Positions 20,762 through 32,854 are shown, counted from the first letter of the stretch. The stretch is 40,785 bases of DNA from Gymnopus androsaceus JB14 (GCA_009733575.1 ML769857.1:1-40785), one strand, 5' to 3'. Notes: generated by a model not told the origin, from the sequence alone. Translations and numbers: made by a program.

Positions 20762-21528
20762 AAGATAGGAAGAAGGCAGGAAGGATTGGAACTTGGTTTA
20801 CGGAGTTGACCGAACATTCTCGTTTCGTGGCTACGTCTTTCAGTGAGTCCTTCGCCTCATAGATTCCAAAAGCGAACTAAATTGTTCATCTAGTAACGCT
20901 TTTAAACCGAATTCGACTCCGAACGCGATAATAGTGCGTTGTGATTCAATTCCTATAGACGCACCAGTCTTCCCATTCTACATCATACTTCCTACGCCCA
21001 GAGCTTCGACTTTGAATTTGGGTTTGCTTTTGGCTCTGAGTACCAATCGCGGGAGGTGAGGTTTTCATTCGTGTCGTTTTAGTTCATGATGCTAATTGTC
21101 CAGATTCAGATATACACTACTTATCACATTCCGGTACGTTGTTTACCTCTTTGCTTCAGCTATCTCTCCAGTACAATTACCGGCGACAGCTGTGCGTATA
21201 TTGCTTCCCTTCCTTTGCGTTCTTTATCCAACGAGTGAAATACACGTATGTGGCCGTGTGTCTGTACCGTTCTTGGTTCTCCCGTTCCTTCTACGTTTTC
21301 TTCCTTTGTCAACTACTTTGGGCGCAGTTCTGAACTCGTGTTCGTTTTGATTTTTTTACACAGGCCCGTGGACTTTCATCTCATCTCAATTATCAGTGGC
21401 GATATCCGCGATTAAGATTGCATTATCAGTCAAGGACGAGATCGTTCGTATTACACGCCAAGCAAGACTAGATTCACGGGCGTGAGGCTACTAATACGAC
21501 TACAACTACCACTGCGTTTACCGCTACC
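20762..21528. other. Intergenic, no gene seen
   Basis: Sequence between the protease remnant and the HMG-box gene. Two overlapping short frames at 21096-21350 are hydrophobic by composition but have no start context or homology that I recognise. Confidence 0.4.
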
Positions 21529-24040
21529 ATGCTCGCAGCACGAGGAGTGGAATATACAAGGTCTGTTTTTTGCATGCCTTGTTGTTCTTGATCCTGATAC
21601 GATATGTAGATGAAAATACAGGCACAGAACGAAAGATCAGACAGACGCATCTGGGACGGTTATTTGCAATACCAAAGGACTATTCTAGGTGAGTTGAATG
21701 ATTTCTTCCCTAAGTAAGATTATGAATCTACAGATCTAATTGGCCCTTTCACATTAGACGAAGCTATCATCAAAAAAAACGAACACAATTAACGATACAT
21801 CACGAGCACGGGAATGGGTCCAACTCATATCCATATCCTCCATATCAACAGCGGCAGGCGGGGGCTTCAGCTACGCCAAATATTAATATTACTTCGCCTA
21901 CATCTCCTCCGTTTAGGTGTTTGCCGCCTATCGACACGGACGGCAACGACGAAGATGATTATGAAGAGGAAGACGATGATACGCCTCTAGGAATATTGGT
22001 CGAGAACTCGGATTCGATGCCGCCAGGGATACTCGTGGACGAATCCTCTATATCTCCAGGCATCCCAACCCCACTCCCTTCTCCCAATGCTAACTCTGAT
22101 AGCGAGACCAGCATTGGGACTGGAGACTACTCCTACTCCTCCTCAAACGTTCAATTATACATTTCTCCCGGATATGAGTCTCGTTACTGGGACTGATAGG
22201 GAGGGCTTGGGTTCAGGATAGGCTAAAGGCGGTTCTTCGTCGATCATCGGTGCTGGTACAGGATCAGCATTCGATGGTGGCTTTGCAACTTGGCAAGCTG
22301 GGATGCCTCTGCAGTTAGTCCCAGTACCGACTACGCTGCAGCTATGGGCGGAGGCGGGAGCAACTCAACCATATCTCCTACTCACTACAACCACATCCCT
22401 CGACCCCCAAATGCCTTCATCCTCTTCCGTTCTGCCTTTATCCGGAGCCGTAAAATCTCCTCCTCAATCGAAGGGAACCATAGTACCCTCAGCAAGATCA
22501 TCGGACAGGTGTGGAGAGGGCTGCCGGAGCCGGAGAGGAAGGAATGGGAGGAGAAGGCGAGGATTGCGCAGGAGGAACATCGGATGAGGTATCCGGATTG
22601 GAGGTTTAGTCCCGCAGGCACCGGGGGAAGGGGTGCAAAGAATAAGGGTAATCGAGGGAGAGGGGGAAGAGGAAGGGAGAGGGAGAGGGAGAGGGAGGTT
22701 GAAAGCTGGAGTCGGGCATGAAGATGAGGAAGGTTCGAACCAGGAAAATGAAGATATGGAACAAGGACCGGGTATCCGACTTGCTCTCCCTCCTCCTCCT
22801 ACTCGTACTTCCGCCGCTTCAGGCTCGAAATCGAACCTTCACGGTGCAGAAGCTAATACAAACTCGGACTTGGATTCGATTACAGCTATGGCTAACGTCG
22901 ATGCGAATGCAAGTTCGGGTTTGAATACGAGGAATGATAGCGGAGAAGCTAATATTGTCAAGGAAGGGCCCTACCGCTGGTTCTACCCTCACTCTTCCTT
23001 CTGCTTCGACATCGAAATCCACCTCCGTCTTCAGCACCATTCGTTCTCGTGCTCGTGCAGGTCGTGGATCCAAATCACAATCTTTTGGCGCGAGCAATAT
23101 TGGTGTAGTTGAAGGTGAAAGCGCTGCCGAGGCTAACGCCGATGTTGATGCTCGTTCCGCTACCACCGTTGAGACTGGCCCCAATACGATGATGACGACT
23201 CGGTCAAGAACTCGGAGCAGTAGAAACTCGGCGCAGATTCCAACTGGTCTTCCTACTCCAACTCCCACAGGTATTATTTCCACTAGTACCGACGTCAACG
23301 TCGACCAGAAGGACAACGTATCCAAACCTAGACCTTCATCCGAAAATCAAGACGATGCTGGTGCTGGTACAGGTCGCGGGAGGTATAGCGCAGAGGCAAA
23401 GCGCAAAGGAAAAGCAAAGGAGCCCGAACAACGACAATCACGAGAACGAGAACGCGATCGAAACCAATCTAAATCCCGAACCCAAAGCATCATCGGATTA
23501 ATGGCTGCAGTCGCAAACGAAACTACCGCATCATCGTCCTCGTCTGTATTGGCAGAAGCCCGGGTTAATGCTATTGCCGATATGCTTGCGCGGGCGTTCG
23601 AAGGTCGGGCTTTAGAGGTGGCGGTGAGGTAGTGGGAGATGGTTGTGGAGAGGGAGAAGCAAAGGAAGAAAGGGACGGGACGGGAAAAGGAGAGGCGGAA
23701 AGGGAAGGGGAAGACTGGTGCGGATACGGATGCGAGTGAGAAGAAGGATGATGCAATTGGTGAGAAGGATTCGGCGACGGAAGAAAGATTAGTCGAAACG
23801 ACGAAGAATACAAGCGGTGGGGCAAAGATGATGTCGAAGAGCGTCTCGGAAGTGGATCAGAGAGCAAGGTTCAAGCACAAGATGACGGTAAACGTGGGAG
23901 GACGCTATACCCATCGCTCAATTTTACCTTTGGAGTACGTGGCCAAGAGGAATCTCCTTCGCACATCTTCAGCGAACGAGGGGAAGACTTTGGGTCGTTG
24001 CGAGGAACTGTTGATACCTATAGCGCTAACAGTCGTGTAG
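21529..24040 (+). pseudogene. MATA-type HMG-box transcription factor, frameshifted
   Basis: The HMG box lies at 22395-22607: IPRPPNAFILFRSAFI, then HSTLSKIIGQVWRGLPEPER, and EHRMRYPDWRF at its end. RPPNAFILFR and PDWRF are typical of fungal mating-type and PCC1-like HMG proteins that bind DNA in the nucleus. A plausible first exon starts at ATG 21529 (MLAARGVEYTR), followed by short introns and a frame with an acidic run (DDYEEEDDD). After the box the frame changes three times: 22721 to the frame of 22633, then to that of 22934, then past a stop at 23630. All these pieces have coherent Ser/Arg-rich composition. The first change coincides with a GGGAGA repeat at about 22675-22697, a likely slippage site. 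The gene is therefore probably dead, unless these are sequencing errors. Nothing shows whether it had a mating role. Confidence 0.7.
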
Positions 24041-25681
24041 GGGGTGTGCAGGAGGTTCCAAGTAAGTGTAGTGATTGTGTATTTCTTGTCCTTTTACTGA
24101 TTGTTTTCGCGTCTCTTTTCCTCAAGATCGAGTTCTAGTAACGAGACGGAAAGAGAACGCGGACGTGCCGGCGGAGAATGGGAGGAAATTGGGCGTACCA
24201 AGGCTCTCGGTATGGAGAAGCTGCTCTTTATTGCATCGAGGAATTTACCCGGAAATGGTGTCTATCATTCTTTCCCTTTCAAGCTTCCCATCGCAACGTT
24301 TCTGTCCCAGTTTCACATTCTCCCCTTGTCAACGTCATCCGGGCTTCTCGCTATCCACTCTTTCTCCCTTTCTTCCTCCGTCTTGATGCTGTTCGCTGGC
24401 GAATTCGAACTCCTTGAATCTGCATAGGGAATCGGCCCTGGATGGATTAGCTGTCTCAAGCAATGCGTCCGAGATATTCGATGCACAAGTGTGCATTCGT
24501 TCTTTCGATGTCTTTCGATGCTGAAAAACACCGCCGGAGGCTCATGGTTTTCTTCCGGGTTAGTTACGGCGTAATCGACGAGAGGGCCCATAGAGATGTG
24601 CTAAACGTTCGATCCGTCTCGAGTATGGTTCTTAGAGGTTGTGACCTCATACAGGGTTGGACTGAAAAATGTGACGGAAGAACTGTCAATGAGTCAGAGT
24701 GGCTATCCGAGTGCGCAGACGTCTCGAATTACATTCTCTTCGAACCACTACATGTTCAAGGCTTGTGGCGCTCGATCCATCTTTCACGGACGCTGCAAAT
24801 ACCGCTCCCAAAACACGCCCTCGGATTATACGTGTCGATACCTTCCTTTCCTTCCTTCCTCCATGTCCAATGTGTACATCCGCCCGTCAACTTCGACGAC
24901 CTGCGCTGTGGAATCGTACCAGAGAAATATGGATGGTTATAGGGAGTTCGTGTCTTCATGAGGACATTGGACACTTCGACGACGTCGGGACGAGTAGTTC
25001 TTTGCTTGCTCGGGCCTAGCCTTGTTCATTCATTGCTGTTTCAGTGATAAATTATTTTCACTGTCCATTTCTTGCCGGAAACGAACAAACAAGCCTTGAA
25101 AGATTCGACGCTACATCTGGGTCCTGCAGCACTCTGAATCGATTATCTTCCTCCTCTGTTAACGTCATTTATGTGATCTATCCTGGAACCTTATCTCTCC
25201 CTCCAGCTCAATGCGGGGCGCTTTTACAGGAGGCCGAACCTGCTATCACCGCCTCAGTGTCGAATGATGGGCCAGATCATTGGCAATTGCTGTCGCCGGT
25301 TCGTGGTGAAAGAATGGAGTAGATGTGGAGGAAATGGAGTTGGTACAGCGGTGAACCTTGGAATCCGTTCGTGATTTTTCTCATGTGTTTCTCTTTGAAT
25401 GTCCCTCAAATTTGTTGTCTTCGCAGTCATTACGACTCTTCAAGAGATCCGCAGTATCTATTATCAAAGCTCTCGCGTAGCAAAGATCGAAAATTTCAGA
25501 TCGATAGTCGTGGTGTGTACTGCTGTGACCTGCTTCTCAGGACAACTAGTTAAAACTGACTCTTGCTACAGGTCTAGCACAGTGCCGTCCGTCATGCCCG
25601 CAATGAAGTGGAATAAGGGTTATAGCGGGTATAGACTGCTGTTTCTTGTGATCACGACAATTCGAGGGTTATATTTAATGC
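24041..25681. other. No confident gene
   Basis: Many open frames up to 159 codons occur here, but they overlap on several frames of one strand, as expected for sequence of this base composition, and show no domain. The part at 24160-24240 could be a continuation of the decayed HMG gene. No repeat was recognised. Confidence 0.4.
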
Positions 25682-26433
25682 TACTATGAAGGAGGACATG
25701 CAGTACCTTGTTTTCTTTGTCCTCGTCTCGCCGGTGCCCTTTTATTTTCCTACTTCTCCATCTCTATGACTATTTGCACTTCTCCATCTGTCTCCAACCA
25801 CCATCACATTGCTGGCCGAATCTGCACCAAGACTAGTAGAGGCCTCATGCGGGCTGTTATCCACCTCCAATGCTCGCGATCTCAATAACGTCGGGCATAG
25901 GAAGGACTTGAGTGGAGGATTGAATTGTTGCCAGTTGTATACCCGTATGCCTTTCTTAGCGACCCGGAGTTACAAATCCACAACTTAACCTTTGGCTAGG
26001 AACCTGGCATAATTAGAATCTTTGACAATGGGCGCCATGTTATCTGTTGTTTGCCTGAGACTAAGAATCGGGGAGCTGCCTTGGAAAGTTTGAGTGAGTA
26101 ACCGGTATGTGAATGCCTCTATTTTTGGCATACCACCATCTAATCTCAATGGGTCGATTTACTAGGTGTACAAGGCTCCTCCACTCACGTCCGGCGTCCA
26201 TCTTTCTACTTCACCACGCTCAACTGCATAGCTTGTGCCGTCTTCTAAAGGTTCATCGGATTCCTCTGCACTTGGTCTGCATCTCTTCCCACTATGATAT
26301 ATTTATATTCGTGGCATGTCCTAGAAGTTGGAGAAGTGCGAATAGTCGTAGAGATGGAGAAGTAGGAAAATAAAAGGGCGCCGGCAAGACGAGGACGAAG
26401 AAAACAAGGTACTGCATGTCCTCCTTCATAGTA
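25682..26433. repeat. Inverted repeat with 106-108-bp arms
   Basis: The arms are 25682-25787 and 26326-26433, about 540 bp apart. Each starts TACTATGAAGGAGGACATGC and contains TTTATTTTCCTACTTCTCCA. They differ by a few changes that are mostly transitions. Both translate outward-in as YYEGGHAVPCFL and LAGALLFSYFSIS, so they may derive from a coding segment of a repeated gene. The bases between and the flank to 26933 show no gene. Confidence 0.65.
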
Positions 26434-26933
26434 GGGCAAGGAGTTGCACCAAGCTGGAAGTGCAACTTTCATCATAGCGCTCCTAGTGCATTAGGATTTT
26501 TTGGGTCATGCCCTTTTAGCATCTTCGGGGACGTATAGGCTTGACGCTGGTCCTTTCAGCAACTACTCAATCACCATGGGTGACTTACGAGCCGCCATAC
26601 GCATGGCTCGGTTTCAAACCGAAATCTACTGCTGCCATCTTTAGCCTTCTCGTTACCCTCCTTCTCTCTTGGTAACCTCGAATTCCGCGAGGGTGGAAGC
26701 CACGAGTGTGACGTGAAATGACGACTGGCAGTCTTGGATTCGGTAGCTCGCTCATGAACCGGAATGGGGTGCAGAGTCAGATTTGGACAAGGATGTGGAC
26801 ATTCGAGGTCAAGCTCAGGCTCAAAATGATGAAGGGGTACTTGAGGCTCGAGTGCCTCTGCGTCACCTATGCAGGAATGGTACCTTAACAAATGCCCTGA
26901 ATTTGGGTTGCTTTGCAACTAAAGTTACTTGTA
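26434..26933. other. Downstream flank of the recombinase-helicase gene
   Basis: A minus-strand frame of 115 codons (26918-26571) directly follows the stop codon of the large gene but has no recognised domain. It is the likely 3' flank; I see no terminal repeat that would mark an element end. Confidence 0.35.
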
Positions 26934-29900
26934 TTAATGGGTAGGTCTAGTTAATTTGTACCAAGAAATAATGTAGCATACAAAGTTATGTACTTGGGTT
27001 TTTGTTACTGGTTCGTGGAGCCATCTTTTGAGATGTGAAATATCGGTAAGCTGGGAAGGGTTAATTCCCAGGTCGTTTGCGAGAGCTCCTTCAAAAGCAT
27101 CCTTATTGGGATGCTTGCTGGTATGGCCGAATATGAGTGCAATGAGGTGAGGTACCATAGGGACAAGGGTTGGATTTGGTGCCTCGGAATCGTACACCTG
27201 ATAGGGACATTGGGTGGGGTCAAAAGGCTGCTCAGGAATGGGAGGATGATTGCAAGGTCGATGCAATGGGACCCAGCAGTGCCAGCAGTACAGCCAGTTC
27301 TGATTTTGACTCCAAGATATTTTTAACTGGCCTTCATGCATTTCAAATGCCAAATGACGCTGGTGGTTTGTATCTGGCATGTGCTGCTGGCCGTAGACCC
27401 AGCAATCAAGACAGCCATGAGCATCTGCCGAGTCCAATATCTTCTTAAATTCTATGAGCTGCTGCTCACTAGCAGCACGTTCAGCACATAATTCTGCAGC
27501 ATTAGTTTGGACGGTTATTGGAATTTGTTTTGAAGAGGGATTTGTTGGATCAGAGAGGACGAGAGGCTTGTTAATCTGTGGAAAGTTGGCTAGGGAGAGA
27601 TGGAAGGGAATCTGATAATAAAAGTCAGTAAAATCCATAACAAGTAACAATGAGAATTACCAGAGCTGCTTTTTCACAATTGGAACATAATTCCCCATCA
27701 AGTGCAGCGCAAGACCAAGTCTCGCGATCCAGTGCAGCAAAGCCAAGACGAAGACATTCAGAGGAACGGAGGAGACGCCGCATCTCCTCACGTCCAGAAT
27801 GGTCGGGATTAGAAGGAGCTAAAGTATGAGGAAGGGCAGACCAAAAAGTGTGGCAGACAGCTGGGATATTATCACGTCCAGCCTGCCCTGTTTCCTGCAC
27901 CCAATTAATGAGCTCGCGAGGGTTTTTGTGGATCGTAATTCGAACATGAGGATAGTTGATGTCTTGGCCAAATGCCTGATCATGGGTGCACAGCATCCAG
28001 CGATCAGAGAAGCTCTTCCCTTTCCTCCAGACCTCCGTAGCCTTGTCTCGGGCTTCATTGTCAAGGTCACCGTGGTACACTGGAGACTTTAAAGTCTCGC
28101 ACAGAGCATTCACGTCATCAATCATCTGGCAAAAGATAATTCCTCGTTCTTTCCCTTCGAGCTGCACTCCCTGGCCATTCACAAGGCTCTCAATTCTTGG
28201 AAGAATATCGGTGTCATCATCTATCTTCTCCATCAAGTATTTCAAATTCTTCCGACCAGTATAATGCCGGATTTCATCCACTATAGTTGGATCGTGAATC
28301 TGCATTTGTTCCAGGAGGTAGGGTATCGACCGAGGCATAAGTGTGGCTGATAGGAAAGTAATGGGGACGGAGGTGGAAGTGAGGTGGTAGAATAACTTGA
28401 AGCATGGATGGAAGGACTCATCCACCAGTATTTTGTGTGCCTCATCTATGAAAATTCGCATAAGACGTTGGCGAATTGTGCCACAGGTAACCCAGTCCAT
28501 AAACTCGTCCGTTCCAGCTTTGCGAGCTGATACAAGTAAATATCTCAGCCGTATCCACATCCACACCGCTTTCCTTCCAAACTCCTCCAATTATCCCCTG
28601 CCCCATTAACTGAAGTCTCAAGTCTTCCGTTGAGAATGATTAAAGGACTTATGACTATGAAAAGCCTGCCAGGGAAGAGTTTTGTGGCACCAAAAAAGGA
28701 CATGGACTTGCCCCCACCCTGTTTCGAGCACATACCGAGGATGTGGAGATTACTTCGAACACTATTGATGAGCTGTGCTTGCTCGGGACTGGTAAAGGCA
28801 TTCGAATTTGCGGCGAACCACAACCTGAAGTGCCTGCTTCACTATGAGGGTGGACTGGAACGACGGCGAGGGTTTCGATAAGGAGGAACTTGACCTGCAT
28901 GGATGGATGACGTTGGTAAGTCTGAGTATCGAGTGCGACTCGAACATCCGTCATTAGGAAATGCTGCGTTTCGAAGTTCCATCCCCTCGAACCGGAGGTA
29001 ATGTGATCTTGAAGGGATCGGAACTGAGATTTGATGAGCTCAGTTGTTGCTATAGAGTTTTGACCAGCTCCATCCTAGAAACATTAGAATCTGAACTGAA
29101 ATAATTAAATTTATACTCACCGGAGACTCAGGCATGATCTTGCCTTGTAGAATAGGGTGCAAGAGGCCAACAAAAGCCTGCCAACGTACTGAGACCTGTT
29201 GCATATTCGCAATTGCATCAGGTGCAATGCGAGTACCCTTTCCAACCTCATCCAGCCCATAGTGAGCACGTCCAACGTCTACTGAGTGGTTGAACTGCTG
29301 GTGGGCCGCCCAGACATTTTCATCTTCCTCCTCTCGGGTCAGAAAGCTGCATGATGTAGTGTAGATAAGGACGCAGGACATGAATTGTCGAAAGTCCGCA
29401 AGTTTAAGTTCTACTCCAGCGTTAATTCGGTTGTGCTCGCCGAGGACCTTGGTAAAGTCTGCACTCTTCATCGATTTACCCCGACAGACGAAGAGCTCAT
29501 AAAAATAGGGCTGGCAGTTCATCTTGTCGGAACCAATATAGCAGCTGATGTATCCAGCAGTCTTATACAGAACGGATACAAGAAGAACAATAAGACGATT
29601 GACCTGGTAAGCTGGAGTGCGTGCTATAAGTCGACCTGCACCAGTGATGGATTGAGTTTTTGAATACTCAGTGGTAATGGTGAGGAACCCATTGATGAAG
29701 AAGACATTTCGTGTATTTTGAGGATGATTTGCAAATAGTAACTTGTCCATCTCTGTTCCTCGAGCGCCGCCACCCCAGGTAGTAACGGTAAGGTAGAAAA
29801 GGCCTTTTACGACATCGTCAAGTTCCTGGAACCACTCGCTGATGCAAGCTGGTGTAATGTTAGAACCAAGGAGGAAAAAAATAAATAAAAGACTTACTTC

Positions 29901-32689
29901 GATTCGGGACAAGTTTACCATCAACCCATCCAAAAAGTCTCGAATTTTCAGCAAGATAGACTAGAAGTCTATTGCTGAATTGCGCTAACCCATTCTCGTC
30001 TTCCTCAAGGAATGAGTATCGCTCCGTATCCCTACCTATCTGGTCACGGAACCACCTAGACTGCCCGCTTTCGTCCGGCACCATCCCCTGATCGATATGT
30101 TCAAGGATATCGAGATATTCACACCCACGGAAGAGACTCTGGATCTTTTCCGATACATCAGCAAGATTTCGTTGGATATTCTTCATAAAGGATGGAATAT
30201 GAACCGGGAACCCGTCAATAGACAGTGTTCTACGATCACGCGACCAGAGAAAACGCGCGATTCCCTGCTGCCGATATGCGATCGAGCTCAAGAGACGCAT
30301 GCTCTGGCGGAGGGAGTTGAACAAGACTTGCTTTCCCTCCGTGATGAACACGCGGATGCTGGAAAAAGCCCTAAATAAACCATCGTTAGCTGAAATCAGT
30401 ATAGAAAGAATATAAATCGCTTACTCAAATGAATCACCGTTGAAATCGTCCAGAATAAGAAGGATTTGTTGTCCTTCAGAGGCCCTGAAGCACCACTGGG
30501 CTCGAGCAATGAGAGGAGTGATGGCGTGAGCGCGGGCAAACTGGCCATGCTGTTTGAGATTAGCAGCGACCAAGAAACGCGTAAAAGGGCACATTTTATC
30601 ATCGCGAATGAATTCTGCACTAGCCTTTGAGAGCACAAGCCAAACCGCATAGTGGACCATCTCCTTCAGAGTCGGACGCGGGAGAAAATTCCGTTCAAGT
30701 TCCCCGTACAGAAGTAATAAATGGGCTTTGAGATCAGGGTGCAGAGGTATCGGAAAAGAGTCCATGGGCGTTTGCTGGTGAATGGTGAGGAAGCACAAGA
30801 ACTGTGTAATACAGTCGGCGTCCCGATTCACAGTCTTTCCGAACTCTTGAGGGCGTCGAAAGGGTTGACTCTTCAACTCACCACTGTAGAAACAATTAAG
30901 TGCTTTGCAGCTGAGGAATATAGATTCACTTACTTGATGTCTGCAGTCAGAAGGTACCGCCGAGTTAAAACAGGGATCTCTGTGATTTTAGGTACCATTT
31001 CTTGGTAGTACTCTGCTACAACCACACGGAGAAGAAGGAAGGCAGGATCAGAGAAATGCTCTGATGCCTTAGCAGTCTTAATCAGGTTTTCAATATGGAC
31101 TCCCTGAATCATCTCGTCCCAGTGAGATTGCGCAAAGACGGCGCATTTTTCACGATCACTAGAAGCGAGGTTGAATACTTCGTTATGTGCGAGGAGGTCA
31201 CAAGCCTCCGCTGCTTGAAGAAAAAGATCAATTCCGCCTGATTTCAAGACTTCCAGAGACGGAGGGATTACTTCGATGTAGGAGCGATACTGTTTTACTC
31301 CGTTCAATGCTTGGCACTTGACTGTGACCCGGGAACGATTCCTCGATTTCACTGTTGGATGGCAGGATGACTGGTGTTCCCGAAGGGATTCTCGATTCGC
31401 AAAGACATGACCCTTGCAATTGTCCACCATACACTTTTCTCCGTTCACAATCTTCACACCTGCAATTGGGTGAATAGGAGCCTGTACCACCTTGGGAGGA
31501 GATGGATCAAACCCTCTGAGCGAACGAATTGCAGAAAGAATAGTAACAGCAGATGGTAGATGTGTCTGAAGGGTGGTATTTGTGTTCCGATAGTGCTTCC
31601 GAGCTTTGTGACGGTAAATATTGTCATAGTTGAATATTGTTTGGCATTCGGGTTCGATACAAACAACCAGATTGTATACAGGGTCGACTTGGATGCCATA
31701 TTGAAAAAGGAACGACCGCAGATCTTCTGAACGTCCATCAGATGGAGGAAGGGCATCGAAATCTTTCACGTTTGCCCCTTCATTAACATCTTCGCCTTCG
31801 GATTCCGATTCACGGCCTAAAAATGTTTGTTTTGTGAGGCTTAAATTAAACGTATCGAAAGCTATACACACCGTCTGTCTGGCATTCCAGATCATCGTCG
31901 TCTCCCTCTTCCTCCCGCTCATTCTCGTCCGAGAAATCTGCACCCAAATCAACGTCCATTGAATCGTCTTTGTCCACGCTCAAATCTTGTCCGTCGGCCA
32001 TGGGAAAATCGACGCGGGCAAGAGCAGGTGGCTCTGCGAATGTTTCCGCATTCGTGGAGCTGTGATCCACGTCAATGGCCATTACATCTTCTTCTGGATC
32101 AACTTGTCGGGCGTCGAACACCAGAGAAGGGGTTAAACGCTCAGAGGAAGATCTTTGAGCTGGGGAAGAGGGTGCTAGAGGGATGAACGGCAACCCAGGT
32201 GCAGCAGGTGCGCTGATGGAGGTAGAGGTCGAGGCGGTAGCAGTTGGAGCGTCGGAGGTGGGATCTACAGGGTTTGGAGGAGGTCGTGGAGGTGCCAATA
32301 TCTGGAAAGGCATGTCGCCGTAATTATCATCGTCGGGAGAAGGGTGGGGGGTTCTGCGGGCCATACTGTATATATTGTAAAAGTTAAACCTAGCGTGAGA
32401 TTCGGCAGCACAAGCGCAAGGCAGCTTGCCATCATCACGACGGTCGAGAGTCACTCTCATACCTTTATATATCGTTAACGTTAGTAGTAGAATAACCGTG
32501 AACGACGCACCTTCAAACATGACCGTACGCATTGGCGAATGATACATTCTCCGATGGGCATCTTCATCATTTCCATGGTAGGGAAAACGACAATAAGGGT
32601 CGCTGCAGACGCTATAAGAAATGGTCAGTAGAGGGTAGATATAGATAAAAGGTTTGAACTTACAGCTTATCCTTCTTCTTTGGCGGCAT
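26934..32689 (-). CDS. Zinc-finger / tyrosine-recombinase-like / RecQ-type helicase protein
   Basis: It starts at ATG 32689 (MPPKKKDKL). My exon model is 32689-32664, 32611-32511, 32462-31872, 31816-30934, 30883-30425, 30370-29898, 29848-29121, 29074 into the helicase, and finally 27611-26934 after intron 27612-27660. The first seven exons give 1,087 codons with no stop. Domains in order: a CxxxxC finger (CSDPYC...HRRMYH, residues about 11-33); a Pro/Ser/Asp-rich linker; two more fingers typical of OrsD-like proteins (CIEPEC...HKARKHY and CMVDNC...HQSSCH); a helical core (SQPFRRPQEF); a recombinase-like segment (listed separately); a RecQ-type helicase (GGGKS, IDEAH, FLSATLMP); and a tail with CSNC and CWHCWVPL. 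At least two frameshifts fall between the Walker A and DEAH regions, so the helicase may be inactive. The recombinase label is my structural reading, not the usual annotation of this family, which resembles telomere-linked helicases. Confidence 0.75.
27661..28843 (-). other. RecQ-like helicase core with altered motifs
   Basis: Motifs in order: SPEQAQLINSV, Walker A QGGGKS, VISPLIIL (Ia), YLLVSARKAGTDEF, IFIDEAHKI (II), ITFLSATLMP (III), GIIFCQM (IV), YHGDLDNEAR, QAFGQDINYPHVRITIH (V) and WVQETGQAGRDN (VI). Motif VI normally reads GRAGRD; here the first Arg is Gln. Motif V normally has a Gly where this copy has Asp (GQD), and two extra residues precede it. The reading frame changes near 28815-28843 and again between about 28560 and 28625. 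ATP binding and unwinding would be lost or impaired in this copy. Confidence 0.7.
29121..29848 (-). other. Tyrosine-recombinase-like domain inside the helicase protein
   Basis: Exon 7 codes for LFYLTVTTWGGGARGTEM (R874, codon at 29762-29760), a strand with FLTITTEYSKTQS (K908, 29660-29658), IARTP, a helical stretch, FTKVLGEHNRINAGVELK, LADFRQ (R998, 29390-29388), and AAHQQFNHSVDVGRAHYGLD with H1032 (29288-29286) and Y1041 (29261-29259). Tyrosine recombinases carry R, K, HxxR, H/W and Y in this order, and the H-to-Y distance of nine residues equals that of the common GHSS...Y box. The box II histidine is Ala (ADFR). Residue numbers depend on my exon model. The function would be DNA strand cleavage and rejoining, by inference only. 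Confidence 0.6.
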
Positions 32690-32833
32690 TGTCGTTCACG
32701 CGAATGAGGTAGAAATTCCGACAAATTTAACAATAGATTGAGATATGTAAAATTATAGGGCCAGCGACGAATTGGAGCGCGTGTTGAACGATTAGAGTGG
32801 CCAAGTTGGAAGTTGAGAGCAGAAGAAGAAATA

Positions 32834-32854
32834 AGCGCCGAATATATTGGCGCT
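32834..32854. promoter_or_regulatory. Palindrome upstream of the recombinase-helicase start
   Basis: AGCGCC and GGCGCT flank an AT core (GAATATATT), about 145 bp upstream of the ATG at 32689. Its symmetry and position suggest a binding site for a dimeric regulator or for the protein's own zinc fingers, but this is only inference. Confidence 0.25.

Noticed and set aside
24463..24961. Open frames of 106-159 codons on the plus strand
   Set aside because: Three frames overlap over the same bases, none shows a domain or coherent splice context, and open frames of this size are expected by chance at this composition.
26934..32689. Telomere end next to the telomere-linked-type helicase gene
   Set aside because: No TTAGGG or CCCTAA tracts occur in the window, so a chromosome end is not shown.
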